Below, in pieces: positions 11,872 through 20,831 of a DNA stretch of 64,000 bases; the first letter of the stretch is position 1; every line of letters starts with the position of its first letter. This DNA comes from [Phialemoniopsis] sp. UDSM-2020 (taxonomy: Eukaryota > Ascomycota > Sordariomycetes > Thyridiales > Thyridiaceae): positions 806,001-870,000 of the forward strand of contig JAEILZ010000003.1 in assembly GCA_018873225.1 (NCBI GenBank). Reading direction: 5' to 3'. Both the position numbers and the translations under genes were made by a program. Under the pieces are notes generated by a model, which was not told the origin of the DNA, made no database searches, and worked only from the letters and a program-made list of their open reading frames with translations.

Positions 11872-13980
11872 ATGATGCAAAGGCCTACCGATGGGCTCGT
11901 CAACTCGGCCACGCCCCCTTCCATGCGGAGCGTGACCCCCCACGGCATGACCGCCGCCCGCTCCGCCCTGCCGGACCGCAATGTCACCGCCGCGACCATC
12001 GAGGACGCCTATGTCGCCTTCATTCTCTACTGCAACCCGGCCGTGCCAGTCGACACAGACTCTGCCGCCCTGCGCGAGTCTTTCCGCACCCCGCCCAAGA
12101 GCGGCGGCAAGAGCTTCAGCACCTTTACTCTCTTTGAACTGATCAGGAAACTTGAGACGAAAGAGATCAAGACATGGGCCGAGCTGGCCCTCAAGCTTGG
12201 CGTAGAGCCTCCGGACCAGGACAAGGGCCAGAGCTCGCAAAAGATTCAGCAGTATGCCGTCCGTCTTAAGGTACGTCTCGTGGCCAGCTCTTCCAGGATT
12301 GACCGCAGTACTGAAAATGAGCAGCGGTGGATGCATTCTATGCACGTTGATGCATTCTTTGAGTATCTACTCAGTAATCCTCACCCTTACTGGACACAGG
12401 TCCCTGCAGACTCAACCCTAGCGGGGGACACGCTCCGCGATGGCGTCGCCGCTGAGGACGATATGGCCCTCCGGGCGTTATTACCCCAGATCAGACCCAA
12501 ACGAGGGAGGCGTCGTCCGGATGACGACGACTCAGGGAAACCATCGCCGCAAAGGCCTCGCCTAGATTCACCTACGGGGGCCGCTTTCACGGGTTCAAGA
12601 GGGGACGCACTGTCACCATGGTCAGTACAGCCAGACGCGCGATTGACCGCCTGGTTGCCACCACCGGCTGGGCAGGCCGGACCATCATGGCCAGGTGACA
12701 GCTCACAAATGGCCCTACCCGCTTATCCCCAGTCTGCCATCACACCTTCCACGAGAAACGCCTTTTGGAGCGATGAGCCCAAGTCTGCCATCACGCCGTC
12801 CAAGGGAAGGACGGGCACGAGGAGGCACGGCGCCAAGGTTGTCTCGTCCGCATGGAGGAGTGGCACCGCTGGAGGGACGGGCAAGACCCGCGGCAGACCT
12901 CCTATCAATCGCGGTGGTGAAGAAGGACCTTACTCGGCTTATCCTACGACCGATGGACCTCCTCAATTTGCCTTGCCTTCTCCAAACAACGGCTCACAGA
13001 TACCCGCACCCAACAACGTACCCATAGATCCGCCTCCGCCATCTACTTTCCCACCAGTCACAGTACCTCCTATACCAACTCAAATAGACTCTGCGCCCAA
13101 CTCGGCGGGCCCAAGAGCGTCAAGACCAAACAGGCTGTCGCTCCAGGTGCCCGAGAGGGTAGGCGGAGAAGTCCGCCTAGCAACACCGCCCCCAGCCGTT
13201 ATGGTAAACGGACAATCCTCGACACATGCCAACAACGACTTCGACCCGGACCGACCGCGGGGCAACTCGTTCGACCTCGCCTCCATCGACATCCTCAACG
13301 GCCGCAACCCCAACGTCGCCGGCAGCGGCGACAACCCGCCGCCCAACCGGCCCATGTTCCAGGGCTACGTGCGTCTCGAGGACCCCAACGACCGCACCAA
13401 CATGGCCGAGCTCGAGGCCTTCTTCATCCACACCATCCTCGCCGCCAACTGGCAGGACGCGCGGGGCGCCTCGATCCGCCCCTGCGGCGTCGACGAGGCC
13501 TCGGCCATCGCCTCGAGCGTCATCGATGACCTGCTGCGCTCGGCCACGACAAAGGAGACCTTCCTCATCAACCTCGCCGCGCTGGCCGGCTCCAAGATCC
13601 TCATGACGACGAGCACGCTGCGCGTCATCCTGCTCGAGGAGTGCGCCGACCACAACAAGTACATCTGCAACTGGGAGCTGCGCTTCGGCGACATCCGCGG
13701 CGAGTTCTCGATGAAGGAGCAGGTCAGCCACCGCAAGTGGAAGAACAAGTCGGCGCCCGACCGCATCGGCGGCGACGACGACGGCGCCGGCGAGAACACG
13801 GCCGCGCGGTGGCAGCGCAAGTACCGCGAGATGCTCGACCTCGTCAAGAAGAAGGACGACAGCCTGTCGAACCTCAAGTCGCACGTGCTCGACGGCCTGA
13901 TGGACCGGACGGGGCCGCGCGCTACCCCTGGGCCTGGGGCGGGGGCCGGGCCTGGAGCCGCGGGGCCTTCGGCGCCATGA
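11872..13980 (+). CDS. ARS-binding protein 2 (Abp2) family protein
   Basis: Resembles fungal proteins related to fission yeast Abp2, which binds AT-rich autonomously replicating sequences. The conserved N-terminal domain (about residues 25-175) starts ATIEDAYVAFILYCNP and continues with TFTLFELIRKLETKEIKTWA and HVDAFFEYLLSNPHPYWTQVP. The middle is disordered and Pro-rich, with a duplicated SAITPS unit. A second conserved block follows from about 13360 (GYVRLEDPNDRTNMAELEAF), ending in a Gly/Pro/Ala tail. I infer a 54-bp stop-free intron at 12271-12324 (GTACGT donor, CAG acceptor), because removing it joins VRLK directly to RWMHSMHVDAFF. The spliced product is 684 residues. The frame is open upstream to a GTG at 11863, but 11872 is the first ATG. 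Confidence 0.82.
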   Translation: MMQRPTDGLVNSATPPSMRSVTPHGMTAARSALPDRNVTAATIEDAYVAFILYCNPAVPVDTDSAALRESFRTPPKSGGKSFSTFTLFELIRKLETKEIKTWAELALKLGVEPPDQDKGQSSQKIQQYAVRLKVRLVASSSRIDRSTENEQRWMHSMHVDAFFEYLLSNPHPYWTQVPADSTLAGDTLRDGVAAEDDMALRALLPQIRPKRGRRRPDDDDSGKPSPQRPRLDSPTGAAFTGSRGDALSPWSVQPDARLTAWLPPPAGQAGPSWPGDSSQMALPAYPQSAITPSTRNAFWSDEPKSAITPSKGRTGTRRHGAKVVSSAWRSGTAGGTGKTRGRPPINRGGEEGPYSAYPTTDGPPQFALPSPNNGSQIPAPNNVPIDPPPPSTFPPVTVPPIPTQIDSAPNSAGPRASRPNRLSLQVPERVGGEVRLATPPPAVMVNGQSSTHANNDFDPDRPRGNSFDLASIDILNGRNPNVAGSGDNPPPNRPMFQGYVRLEDPNDRTNMAELEAFFIHTILAANWQDARGASIRPCGVDEASAIASSVIDDLLRSATTKETFLINLAALAGSKILMTTSTLRVILLEECADHNKYICNWELRFGDIRGEFSMKEQVSHRKWKNKSAPDRIGGDDDGAGENTAARWQRKYREMLDLVKKKDDSLSNLKSHVLDGLMDRTGPRATPGPGAGAGPGAAGPSAP

Positions 13981-14413
13981 GCGGTGGCTTTTTCTCAACT
14001 ACGAGAGTGAGATGATACGGTTGAATACCGTCTTTGTGTGTGTATACTAGTGTTTGCCATCTGGGACCATAAATCATACTGCAGGGCGCATTTACTTTGT
14101 CATAATGGGTACGAGAGAGTCATGGCCTATATAAAAGGGAGGCAATGCTACATATGCTTGCGGAGACTAAACAGAGAGGTCGCTCTATATATACTACGTA
14201 ATGGGATACGAAAGAGAACTTGTAGCACAATTCTGATCACGAAACCCGGCCTCAGGCCATGTAATAATGCAAACTCTAGTCCATAGAATAAGTTTGTCTT
14301 GGGTGTATTCGATTAGTAGAGATGCCGCTACCAGCTTCTTCTTCTCCCTCTCTCCGTGCCGGGCCATAATCAAACTCCCCAACCCAATGCACCATCACAG
14401 TCGTCCCCTACAC
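13981..14413. other. Convergent intergenic region
   Basis: 433 bp between the stops of the Abp2-like and NatC Mak10 genes. A TATATAAAAG sequence at 14128-14137 on the plus strand resembles a TATA box, but no gene follows it except the antisense of NAA35. Confidence 0.5.
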
Positions 14414-17122
14414 TCACGACAGAGCCATGACCTTCGGCACAACCCACCACTCATGATATCCCTTATCCGGCAACGGCACCTCGGCCTTGAATTTCCCTTT
14501 CTCCAACCCCTCCCCATCACCCAGCCCCTTGAGCAACGTCCCGACGCCGATCCCCGTCAGGATAGCCGCCTTGACGCAGTCCCTCTGGCCGGCGAGCCAT
14601 CTCGTCCTCACAGCCCCCGAGCCAGAGAACGTGTCTCCGGCCTCGAGGCGCGCGAGGGCCTCGAACCCGCGCCGGGCCCCGGCGGCCGCGCGCTCGGCGT
14701 ACGAGAGGACGTCGCGCGTGGGGACGTCGGGCTGGTCCGTCTCGCGCGCGAACGTCGCGCAGTCGGGCAGCTCGGGCAAGCCCGCGGCGGCGAAGGGCTT
14801 CATGCGCACCTCGTGGCGCAGGGCGTCTGTGCTGTAGGGCCGGTTTGGTTTGGCCAAGAGGCCCACGCCGGGCCTATGGAGGGCGGTGTACAGACAAGAC
14901 AGAGCGTCGGCGAGCTGCCACGTCGACGCGGCGTCGAGCATCGCGGCACGGAGATAGGACAGGGAGCGTCCAAAGGCGGCGTGCGCGCCGTCGTCGCCGT
15001 CGTCGGAGGGCGGAGGCGACGAGGCGTACGGGTGGGCCTCAAAGGCGGCGAGTGTGAAGGACTTTATGCGCTCGAGGTGCTGCAGGCGGCGCTTGGCGAG
15101 GTAGCTCAGGTACCAGTACATGCCGGCCAGCTCGTCGGGCTGGTAGGCCTGCAGCTCGAAGCCGAGCTGGACGATCCACTCCATGATGCGCAGCTTGTAG
15201 AGGTAGGACCACGACGACAGCGGCAGGGCGTCGAGCGACTCCGCGGTGGCGGGTTTCTGACCCGCCGCCGCCGCCCAGTATCTAGGGTCCGCGAGCTGCG
15301 CCTGCAGGAGCTGGTCGATGTCCTCGGCGTCGATCTGGACCATCTCCCACTCCGAGAGCGCGTGGCAGAGCGTGCGGCGGATGCGCGGCCGGTTCTGGCA
15401 CAGGAAGCGGAAGATGTCGAGGTAGGCGGCGGCGGCGCGCTGGCGAAAGACCTCCATCTGGTTGGCGACGACGAAGCGCGGGTGGTCGGGAGCCTCGACG
15501 TCGTCGTTCGCTGGGTCGAGCAGGGGGCTCGCGGGGAGGACCACCGTGGCAAAGTCGTCGTCCATGAGCTGCCGGATGGACATGGAGCGCAGGACGATGT
15601 TGTCCCGGAAGAGGTAGCTCTGCATCAAGGTGCGGATGAAGACGAGAGGCTGGGGCTTCTTGGACTGGAAGGTCATGACGAAGTTCTGCGAGCAACCGTG
15701 TTAGTACGGGGGACGGTGACATTGGTGTTGAAGTGGTGTCAATCTTACCAGGAGGGTCTGTGAGTCGGTGTACTTGAGGACGTCATGCACCTCTGCGCCA
15801 TCTTCAAACATCCGCTTCCAGTGTCCACATGCCTCGTCGAAGCTCGGTTGCACAATAGGGCGTGGCGGCATGGTACTCGCGAGGCGCCTTTGTATCTTTG
15901 TGCTAAAGGACTCGGGAACTGGCACCGCCAGTGAGTGTGTCTTAATGACGTTGCCGAGAACCTCTCCTAGATGTTGCCATGTCGGTTTGAGCTCGTCCGG
16001 CACACTGTCCAGGTCAGCCAACTCGATAGCGCTCAGGAAGGATTCCCTCAGCTCGAGTCGTGAGTCAACAGCCAAGACTACATCTTCAGACCAGGACTGC
16101 CGCATCGCCTGTAGCATGGCCCGGGCGTCCTGGATCACATCCATGATCTCTTGCCGGCTGATTGATTCAAGCAAGGAACGATGATAAGTATTTGTCACAA
16201 AGTCCTCCTCCTAAATGAATATCAGATATCTGTTGACACTTAGCGAGAGGGGTGAGTGGGCTTACCTCGTAGTAATGCTCAAACTTGATCCTCTCAATAA
16301 CATACCAGCACGATTTCAGGAGTCCTACGCAATAGGCCCTCAGCACGGCATGCATGGGTGAAGTCGGTGTACTGGCATCCCGAAACCTGATGAAGTCGGC
16401 ATCTTGTATTCTTATGGGGTAAGGCATGAGGATGGCCTCGATGTAGACGTTGGTGAAGATGGTTTGTGAAAGGGGATAGCCTAGATGCCAAGCCATCTGT
16501 TGGTCTTGTCAGTCCAGAGTACTGACTTGATATATAGTTTCTGCGGACTCACCTCTAGGCAAAGAAGCTGGTCGATAATGCCTAACACTTGCTCTGGCGC
16601 AAGCGTCCGCGACAAGTCGTACTCATCATACAGGGACTCTCCAGGAGCAAGGCATCCACTGTCCATCTTTGGGTCCATGATCTTGAATACAATGTTAATT
16701 GAGTCCTGTTTAATTCGGTGAACGGGGACATACTTCAAGAGCTCCGACGGACTCAAATAGAGTAAAGAAGCCGTCTTTGACCAGCTCACCAGGTGCAAGT
16801 GCTGAACCACGTTAGCAGAGAGTATCTTGGGTGAACCGTAGGCGAGAGAAGAATAGCTTACTTTTCGTGGCATTCTTGAAATCTTCTGTGATATCTCTTG
16901 TAACTACACCACCGCTCACCATTTGTGGCATGAGCGGCGGCGGCGGCTTGATGGTGCCATTGGGCTCAATAGATAGATTTGAGAAGTCTAGAGCCTGTGA
17001 GCATGGGCTTCGGTCACAACAGAGAGTAGTCGCATACCTTGAGAGACGTTGCCAACTCCGTGACCCATCATGGCAGGATCATGGTCCGGAGAGACCACCC
17101 CTGCCGGGGTATGTTGAGCCAT
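14414..17122 (-). CDS. NAA35: NatC N-alpha-acetyltransferase auxiliary subunit Mak10/Naa35
   Basis: Auxiliary and ribosome-anchoring subunit of the NatC complex, which acetylates N-termini such as Met-Leu, Met-Ile and Met-Phe co-translationally. Seven exons: 17122-17038, 16987-16862, 16801-16734, 16681-16553, 16496-16266, 16210-15749 and 15685-14414. The introns are 50-63 bp and all phases agree, giving 790 residues. The diagnostic Mak10 segment is built across three exons: APGELVKDGFFTLFESVGALE would be split from the signature IMDPKMDSGCL, at residues 94-104. Downstream blocks are LAPEQVLGIIDQLLCLE, the FVTNTYHRSLLE region and a long helical C-terminal half. The ATG at 17122 is the first in frame, in the context ACATGG. 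Partner subunits (Mak3, Mak31) are not in the window. Confidence 0.93.
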
Positions 17123-17876
17123 GTACGGCTATCACTTTGTTCAAGGCAGGTTTGTCAGACTTATTCAAGTACAGACGATGGGTTCATGAGGCGATTTGGC
17201 ACGACAATAACCTCAAACCCTGAGAGTCGCTGGATGCCTCGTGAGTCTTTGAGATCGGTCGCTTGGGTGAGATAAGATATTCCAAGTCCGCGGGTGCTGA
17301 GGTGTGATTTCCTAAGCAGTCTTTTAAGTTTGTTTTGTTGATGATATTGGTATTGGCCTATCCGTCTTTGGAGGGGTCCACCTAATCATGATTTTGAGGG
17401 GGGTTCACAGTTGACAGTTGCTCATAGATCAGAAGGAAAGGCTCGCAAAGACAGGTGGGATATAGCGAATTGATGAGCTCAATCCCCAAATTTTGTGACG
17501 AAGTAGATATTGGATCTTTGAAGTACTGAATGTCCAAGGAGTTACCTGCGGTTTTAGAGAACTGCTCTCTATAGGCGCGGGCAGCCGGTGGGCGACCTTT
17601 TAGGCCCTGCCGAGAAGATCCGCTACGAAGCCTCGCAACATGACAAACACCACGACATGAACATGCACATTGAATCTCTTGTCTCATGCACCAGTCACTT
17701 CTATTGTCGGCTTTTCTTTCGATATGGTACAGCTTTACACAGGGTATGTGGCACACGCCTTCTGCATGTCGCCCCCGGGTCCTCCGCAATTCTATGTCCC
17801 GCAATCCTCCACCAGTTTCTCCTGAACCCATCAATCGATCAACCCCGACTTTCGTTCCGCCGAAACGTTGTCAAAT
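17123..17876. other. Intergenic region
   Basis: About 750 bp holding the NAA35 promoter and the 3' UTR of the ATP synthase subunit e gene. A minus-strand open frame at 17382-17834 has no recognisable features. Nothing else is supported. Confidence 0.5.
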
Positions 17877-18310
17877 CTAGGCCTTGGTAGCCTCGGTGGC
17901 GGCGGCAGCCTGGGCGTCGGCAAGGTTCTTGACCTCGCCCTGCTTGCCGTTCTGTAACAGGTGCGCGAAATAGCCATCGTCAGCCGTATTCCTGGGACCC
18001 GGTTCCGGAGGTCGTGCAGCAGATTTCCGTCAACTTACCGACCACTTAGCGAAGCGCAGCTCCATCTCTCCTCGGCGCTCAGCGGCGATTCTCTTGTCCT
18101 CCTTGAGGCTGCGGCGCACGACGCGCGCGGCGACCGCGAGGTAGCGGTTGTAGCTGGAAAATCAAGACGAGGTTAGCTTTGCCGGTCGCAGGTCGTCCAT
18201 TCTGTCCGCTCGGCCGGGGGCCCGGGACTCGAGGATCGAAAAATGCTCTGATGATGCGGATGTGTCGAATTGACTCACGTAAGGCCAGCGGCTTTCCAGG
18301 CGAACACCAT
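17877..18310 (-). CDS. ATP21: F1Fo ATP synthase subunit e
   Basis: Small inner-membrane subunit of mitochondrial ATP synthase needed for dimerisation and cristae shape in yeast (Tim11/Atp21). Three exons: 18310-18279, 18153-18039 and 17951-17877, separated by introns of 125 and 87 bp, giving 73 residues. The N-terminus MVFAWKAAGLTYNRYLAVAA is the fungal subunit e type, with a short membrane segment. A basic, helical stretch follows (VVRRSLKEDKRIAAERRGE) and then an Ala-rich tail. The ATG choice is set by the exon 1 splice phase. It lies 382 bp downstream of QCR2 on the same strand, but as a separate gene with its own promoter-like gap. Assignment is from N-terminal sequence recall. Confidence 0.9.
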
Positions 18311-18692
18311 TTTGACGGATTTTGCGGTTTTGATGTAGGAGAGTTGGGGATGCAGACAGAACCTGGATGGGGAAGAAAACAGCTCGGATCACCAGCGCCG
18401 GCTCGGCTCAAGCTTCTCGCATCACGTGACCCCACCCAAGCAGCCAAATTACCAGCACCGTTTCTCAACATGAAAGTCAAGTTATCGAATCGCCGGCGCT
18501 TATTTCGTCTATAGATAGTTCTTAATTGAAGCCTCCTCGCATTCTCACAAAAGAGACCAAAAAAAGGAGAGTAGTTTGTGGGTAATGTCACTAATGGAAC
18601 GAGTCTAAAAGAGGTTGCTATATGCACAAGTACGTGACGCCGCTCTCCAACGGCCGATCCTATTGGTACATTTTCTTCTCCCGCCTCACAAA
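18311..18692. other. Intergenic region between QCR2 and ATP21
   Basis: 382 bp carrying the 3' UTR of QCR2 and the promoter of ATP21, including the TCACGTGA palindrome listed separately. No ORF is supported. Confidence 0.6.
18422..18429. promoter_or_regulatory. TCACGTGA palindrome upstream of ATP21
   Basis: A perfect CACGTG E-box with flanking T/A, 112-119 bp upstream of the ATP21 ATG. This is the type of site bound by Cbf1-like bHLH factors. The site is seen in the sequence; the factor is inferred from family knowledge. Confidence 0.45.
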
Positions 18693-20261
18693 TTATACCT
18701 TCAGCCCAAGCTCCTCTGCATAAGGCAGAGCGTACAGATCTCCAACAGTAGCAACGGACGCCTTGCCATCGATCAGAGCCTTGGCAGCCTAGAAGTGAAC
18801 CTATTAGCAATCGTTCCGCGTACATGAGTTGGGGTATTGTAGTACTTACAGCCTTGACCTTCTCAGCAGTAACGCCATCGAAGCTCTTGACAGCCTCGGC
18901 AGGCTTGAAGGGCTGAGCACCGTGGATGATGCTGGTGCCGGCAGAAACCAGGCCGGCGCCGCTGAGCTCCTGGGCAGTCAGGGCGTCGAACTTGGCCTTG
19001 GCAATAGCCTTGGTCAGGTCCTCCTTGCTGACACCACCCTCCGCAACACTCTTGACGGCCTTGACGGCCTCCTCAGCCGCCTTGCGGACAGCACTCGCGG
19101 AGCCGCTGACCTGAATGGCAAAGAGACCGGCATCGGAGTAGGCGTAGTTGGCAGCAGAGATGTGGGCGCCAGGGGCGGCAGCAGCAGCCTTAGAGAGCAG
19201 GGTGAAACCAGGAGACCACTTGATGTTGGAGTGGCCACCGAGGAGTGCGGTAAGAACTGCGGACTCGGGCTTGGCAGCACCGAGGGCATAACCGGGGAAA
19301 GCGATGACGATCGAGTTGCCGGAGCCGTTGGCGACACGCTGCTCACCGCCAAAGTACTTGGAGGCGGAAGTGTTCAGGGACAGCTGGCTCGTGGAGGAAG
19401 AGGCAACACCCTTGAACAGGGGCTCAATCCACTTGGCAAGGCCACTCTGGCTAGCACCGTCCGCGACGATGGCAATGTTGGGCTTGACATAGGCAGCCTC
19501 GGCAAAGGCAGCGACAGAGTGCTCGCTCAGGTAGCCACCCAGAGCAGAGTTGCCGAGAGGGTACAGGGGCGCACCGAGACCGTTGTGGAAGGCAACGGCG
19601 TGGGCAGCATCCAGGGCCTGGGCAGCGGCATCGTGTGCGAGCCTGTCCTGCTTAAGGTGAATGACGTTCTCGATGTTCTCGTGGAACTCGTGGGCTACAA
19701 ACATGGTCAGCATACCCGGCCACACTGGCATTTGTTCTCAGACATACTGGTGTACTTGGTCTGCGTCAGGACTTCGCCGAGCAGCTCAGTGAAATAAGGA
19801 AGGTCTTCCCTGAGGAAGCTGGCCTCAAGAACGAGGGCCTCGCGGGTGTGGAAAGCGTTCAATTGACCTCCCAGGAGCTCGGATTCTCGGTTGATTCGCA
19901 GGCCAGAGCGCTTTTGGGTGTTCTATGACCAGCCATTAAATTAGCTCAAAGCTCTTCCATGCCAGCACGCAAATTTCTCGGTGACGGTCCGTACCTTGAA
20001 AGCAAACTCCTCCAGACCAATTGTCAGACCGGGCAGGGGCTGATATCTGGTACCGGCCTTGGCAACGACGGCGAGCTTCGTGGTCGGGCCGTGGGCGTCC
20101 TTGTGGGCGACCTTGATGCCGGCGATGTCTGTCGGCTCGTACGATCCTGACTCTGAACCAATTGCCGCGGCGGCAGCGTAACCGCGTCGCTGAGCAAAGG
20201 CACAGCCTTGCCGGCGAAGGGCAAGCTGGGTTCCCCTCGTGACAGCAGATCTCGAGATCAT
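18693..20261 (-). CDS. QCR2: Cytochrome bc1 complex core protein 2
   Basis: Core subunit II of mitochondrial respiratory complex III, related to the M16 processing-peptidase family but lacking its catalytic role. Four exons: 20261-19995, 19922-19748, 19694-18850 and 18788-18693, giving 460 residues. A mitochondrial presequence (MISRSAVTRG, then a run ending RRGYAAAAA) precedes the mature start near SYEPTDIAG. Conserved blocks include KLAVVAKAGTRYQPLPGLT, GLEEFAFK joined to NTQKRSGLRINRESELLGG, and FLREDLPYFTELLGEVL joined across intron 2 to THEFHENIENV. The M16 zinc-site HxxEH motif is absent, as expected for core 2. The frame is open further upstream to an ATG at 20414, but the MISRSAV start fits fungal presequences. 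The introns are short with canonical borders. Confidence 0.94.
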
Positions 20262-20367
20262 CGTGAGAGGGGTGGTTGTCGGGGGGTGGACAATTGCAAA
20301 TTTGCGACAGAAGGGAAGCTTCCAAGCCGGGTCATCCAATTGTTTGGCGATGATTAGCAGTGGTTGG

Positions 20368-20372
20368 ATTGG
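20368..20372 (-). promoter_or_regulatory. CCAAT box upstream of QCR2
   Basis: ATTGG on the plus strand reads CCAAT (in AGCCAATCC) toward QCR2, about 110 bp upstream of its ATG. The HAP complex binding CCAAT regulates respiratory genes in fungi, so a role here is plausible but inferred. Confidence 0.4.
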
Positions 20373-20552
20373 CTCGTTCGACCCGAGCAATTTTCGGGCG
20401 GAAAATCCGCTCACCCGCAGTCCCGGAGGCGGAAGGCACTGATCAATTTGGGCTAGCAGCTGGTTGCCAGTTGCCAGGTGCAGGGTCTGGTGTTTGCCTT
20501 AGTCCCTCCAAAAACTTTAGCGAGCTGCTGCCGACTAAGTAGGTAAGTAGCC

Positions 20553-20576
20553 GCCTGTGCCTGTGCCTGTGCCTGC
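20553..20576. repeat. GCCTGT hexanucleotide microsatellite
   Basis: About four copies of GCCTGT followed by GCC-rich sequence, in the shared QCR2/RPC82 promoter. Likely simple replication slippage. Confidence 0.7.
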
Positions 20577-20831
20577 GCCGCCGCCTATCGTGGTCAAGGT
20601 TCCCCGCTACCAAGCAGGTCGTGGCCCACCTTCACCAAAAAAGTTTCCTCTCTATCAGTCTCTCATCACACTGAAACTCACAATTTCGGACCCTCTTCCT
20701 TCCTGCTCGTTCGCACAAACCTTCCAGGATTTCAATGACGTCGCGGTAGCAATTGTGGCAGCTCTAGAGATAGTGAGAGGATCTCTAGTAGCCAAATCTC
20801 GAGAGTTTTTCGACCAGAGCATTCCCTCGTG

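Larger units (their letters stand above)
20262..20831. other. Divergent promoter region QCR2/RPC82
   Basis: 570 bp shared by two divergently transcribed genes. It contains CCAAT sequences in both orientations near 20335 and 20368 and a GCCTGT hexanucleotide repeat at 20553-20576. No ORF is supported. Confidence 0.6.

Noticed and set aside
14128..14137. TATATAAAAG sequence resembling a strong TATA box
   Set aside because: It lies between two convergent gene ends with no gene downstream on its strand; not listed as a promoter.
14267..15763. Plus-strand 498-codon open frame
   Set aside because: Antisense shadow of the last exon of NAA35; low-complexity Arg/Gly/Val translation.
18079..19731. 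Minus-strand 550-codon frame running from QCR2 exon 3 through the gap into ATP21
   Set aside because: It reads through a canonical QCR2 intron donor and then crosses ATP21 in the wrong frame; not a fusion.
18829..19797. Plus-strand 322-codon open frame
   Set aside because: Antisense of QCR2 exon 3, Gly/Leu-rich, no domain.
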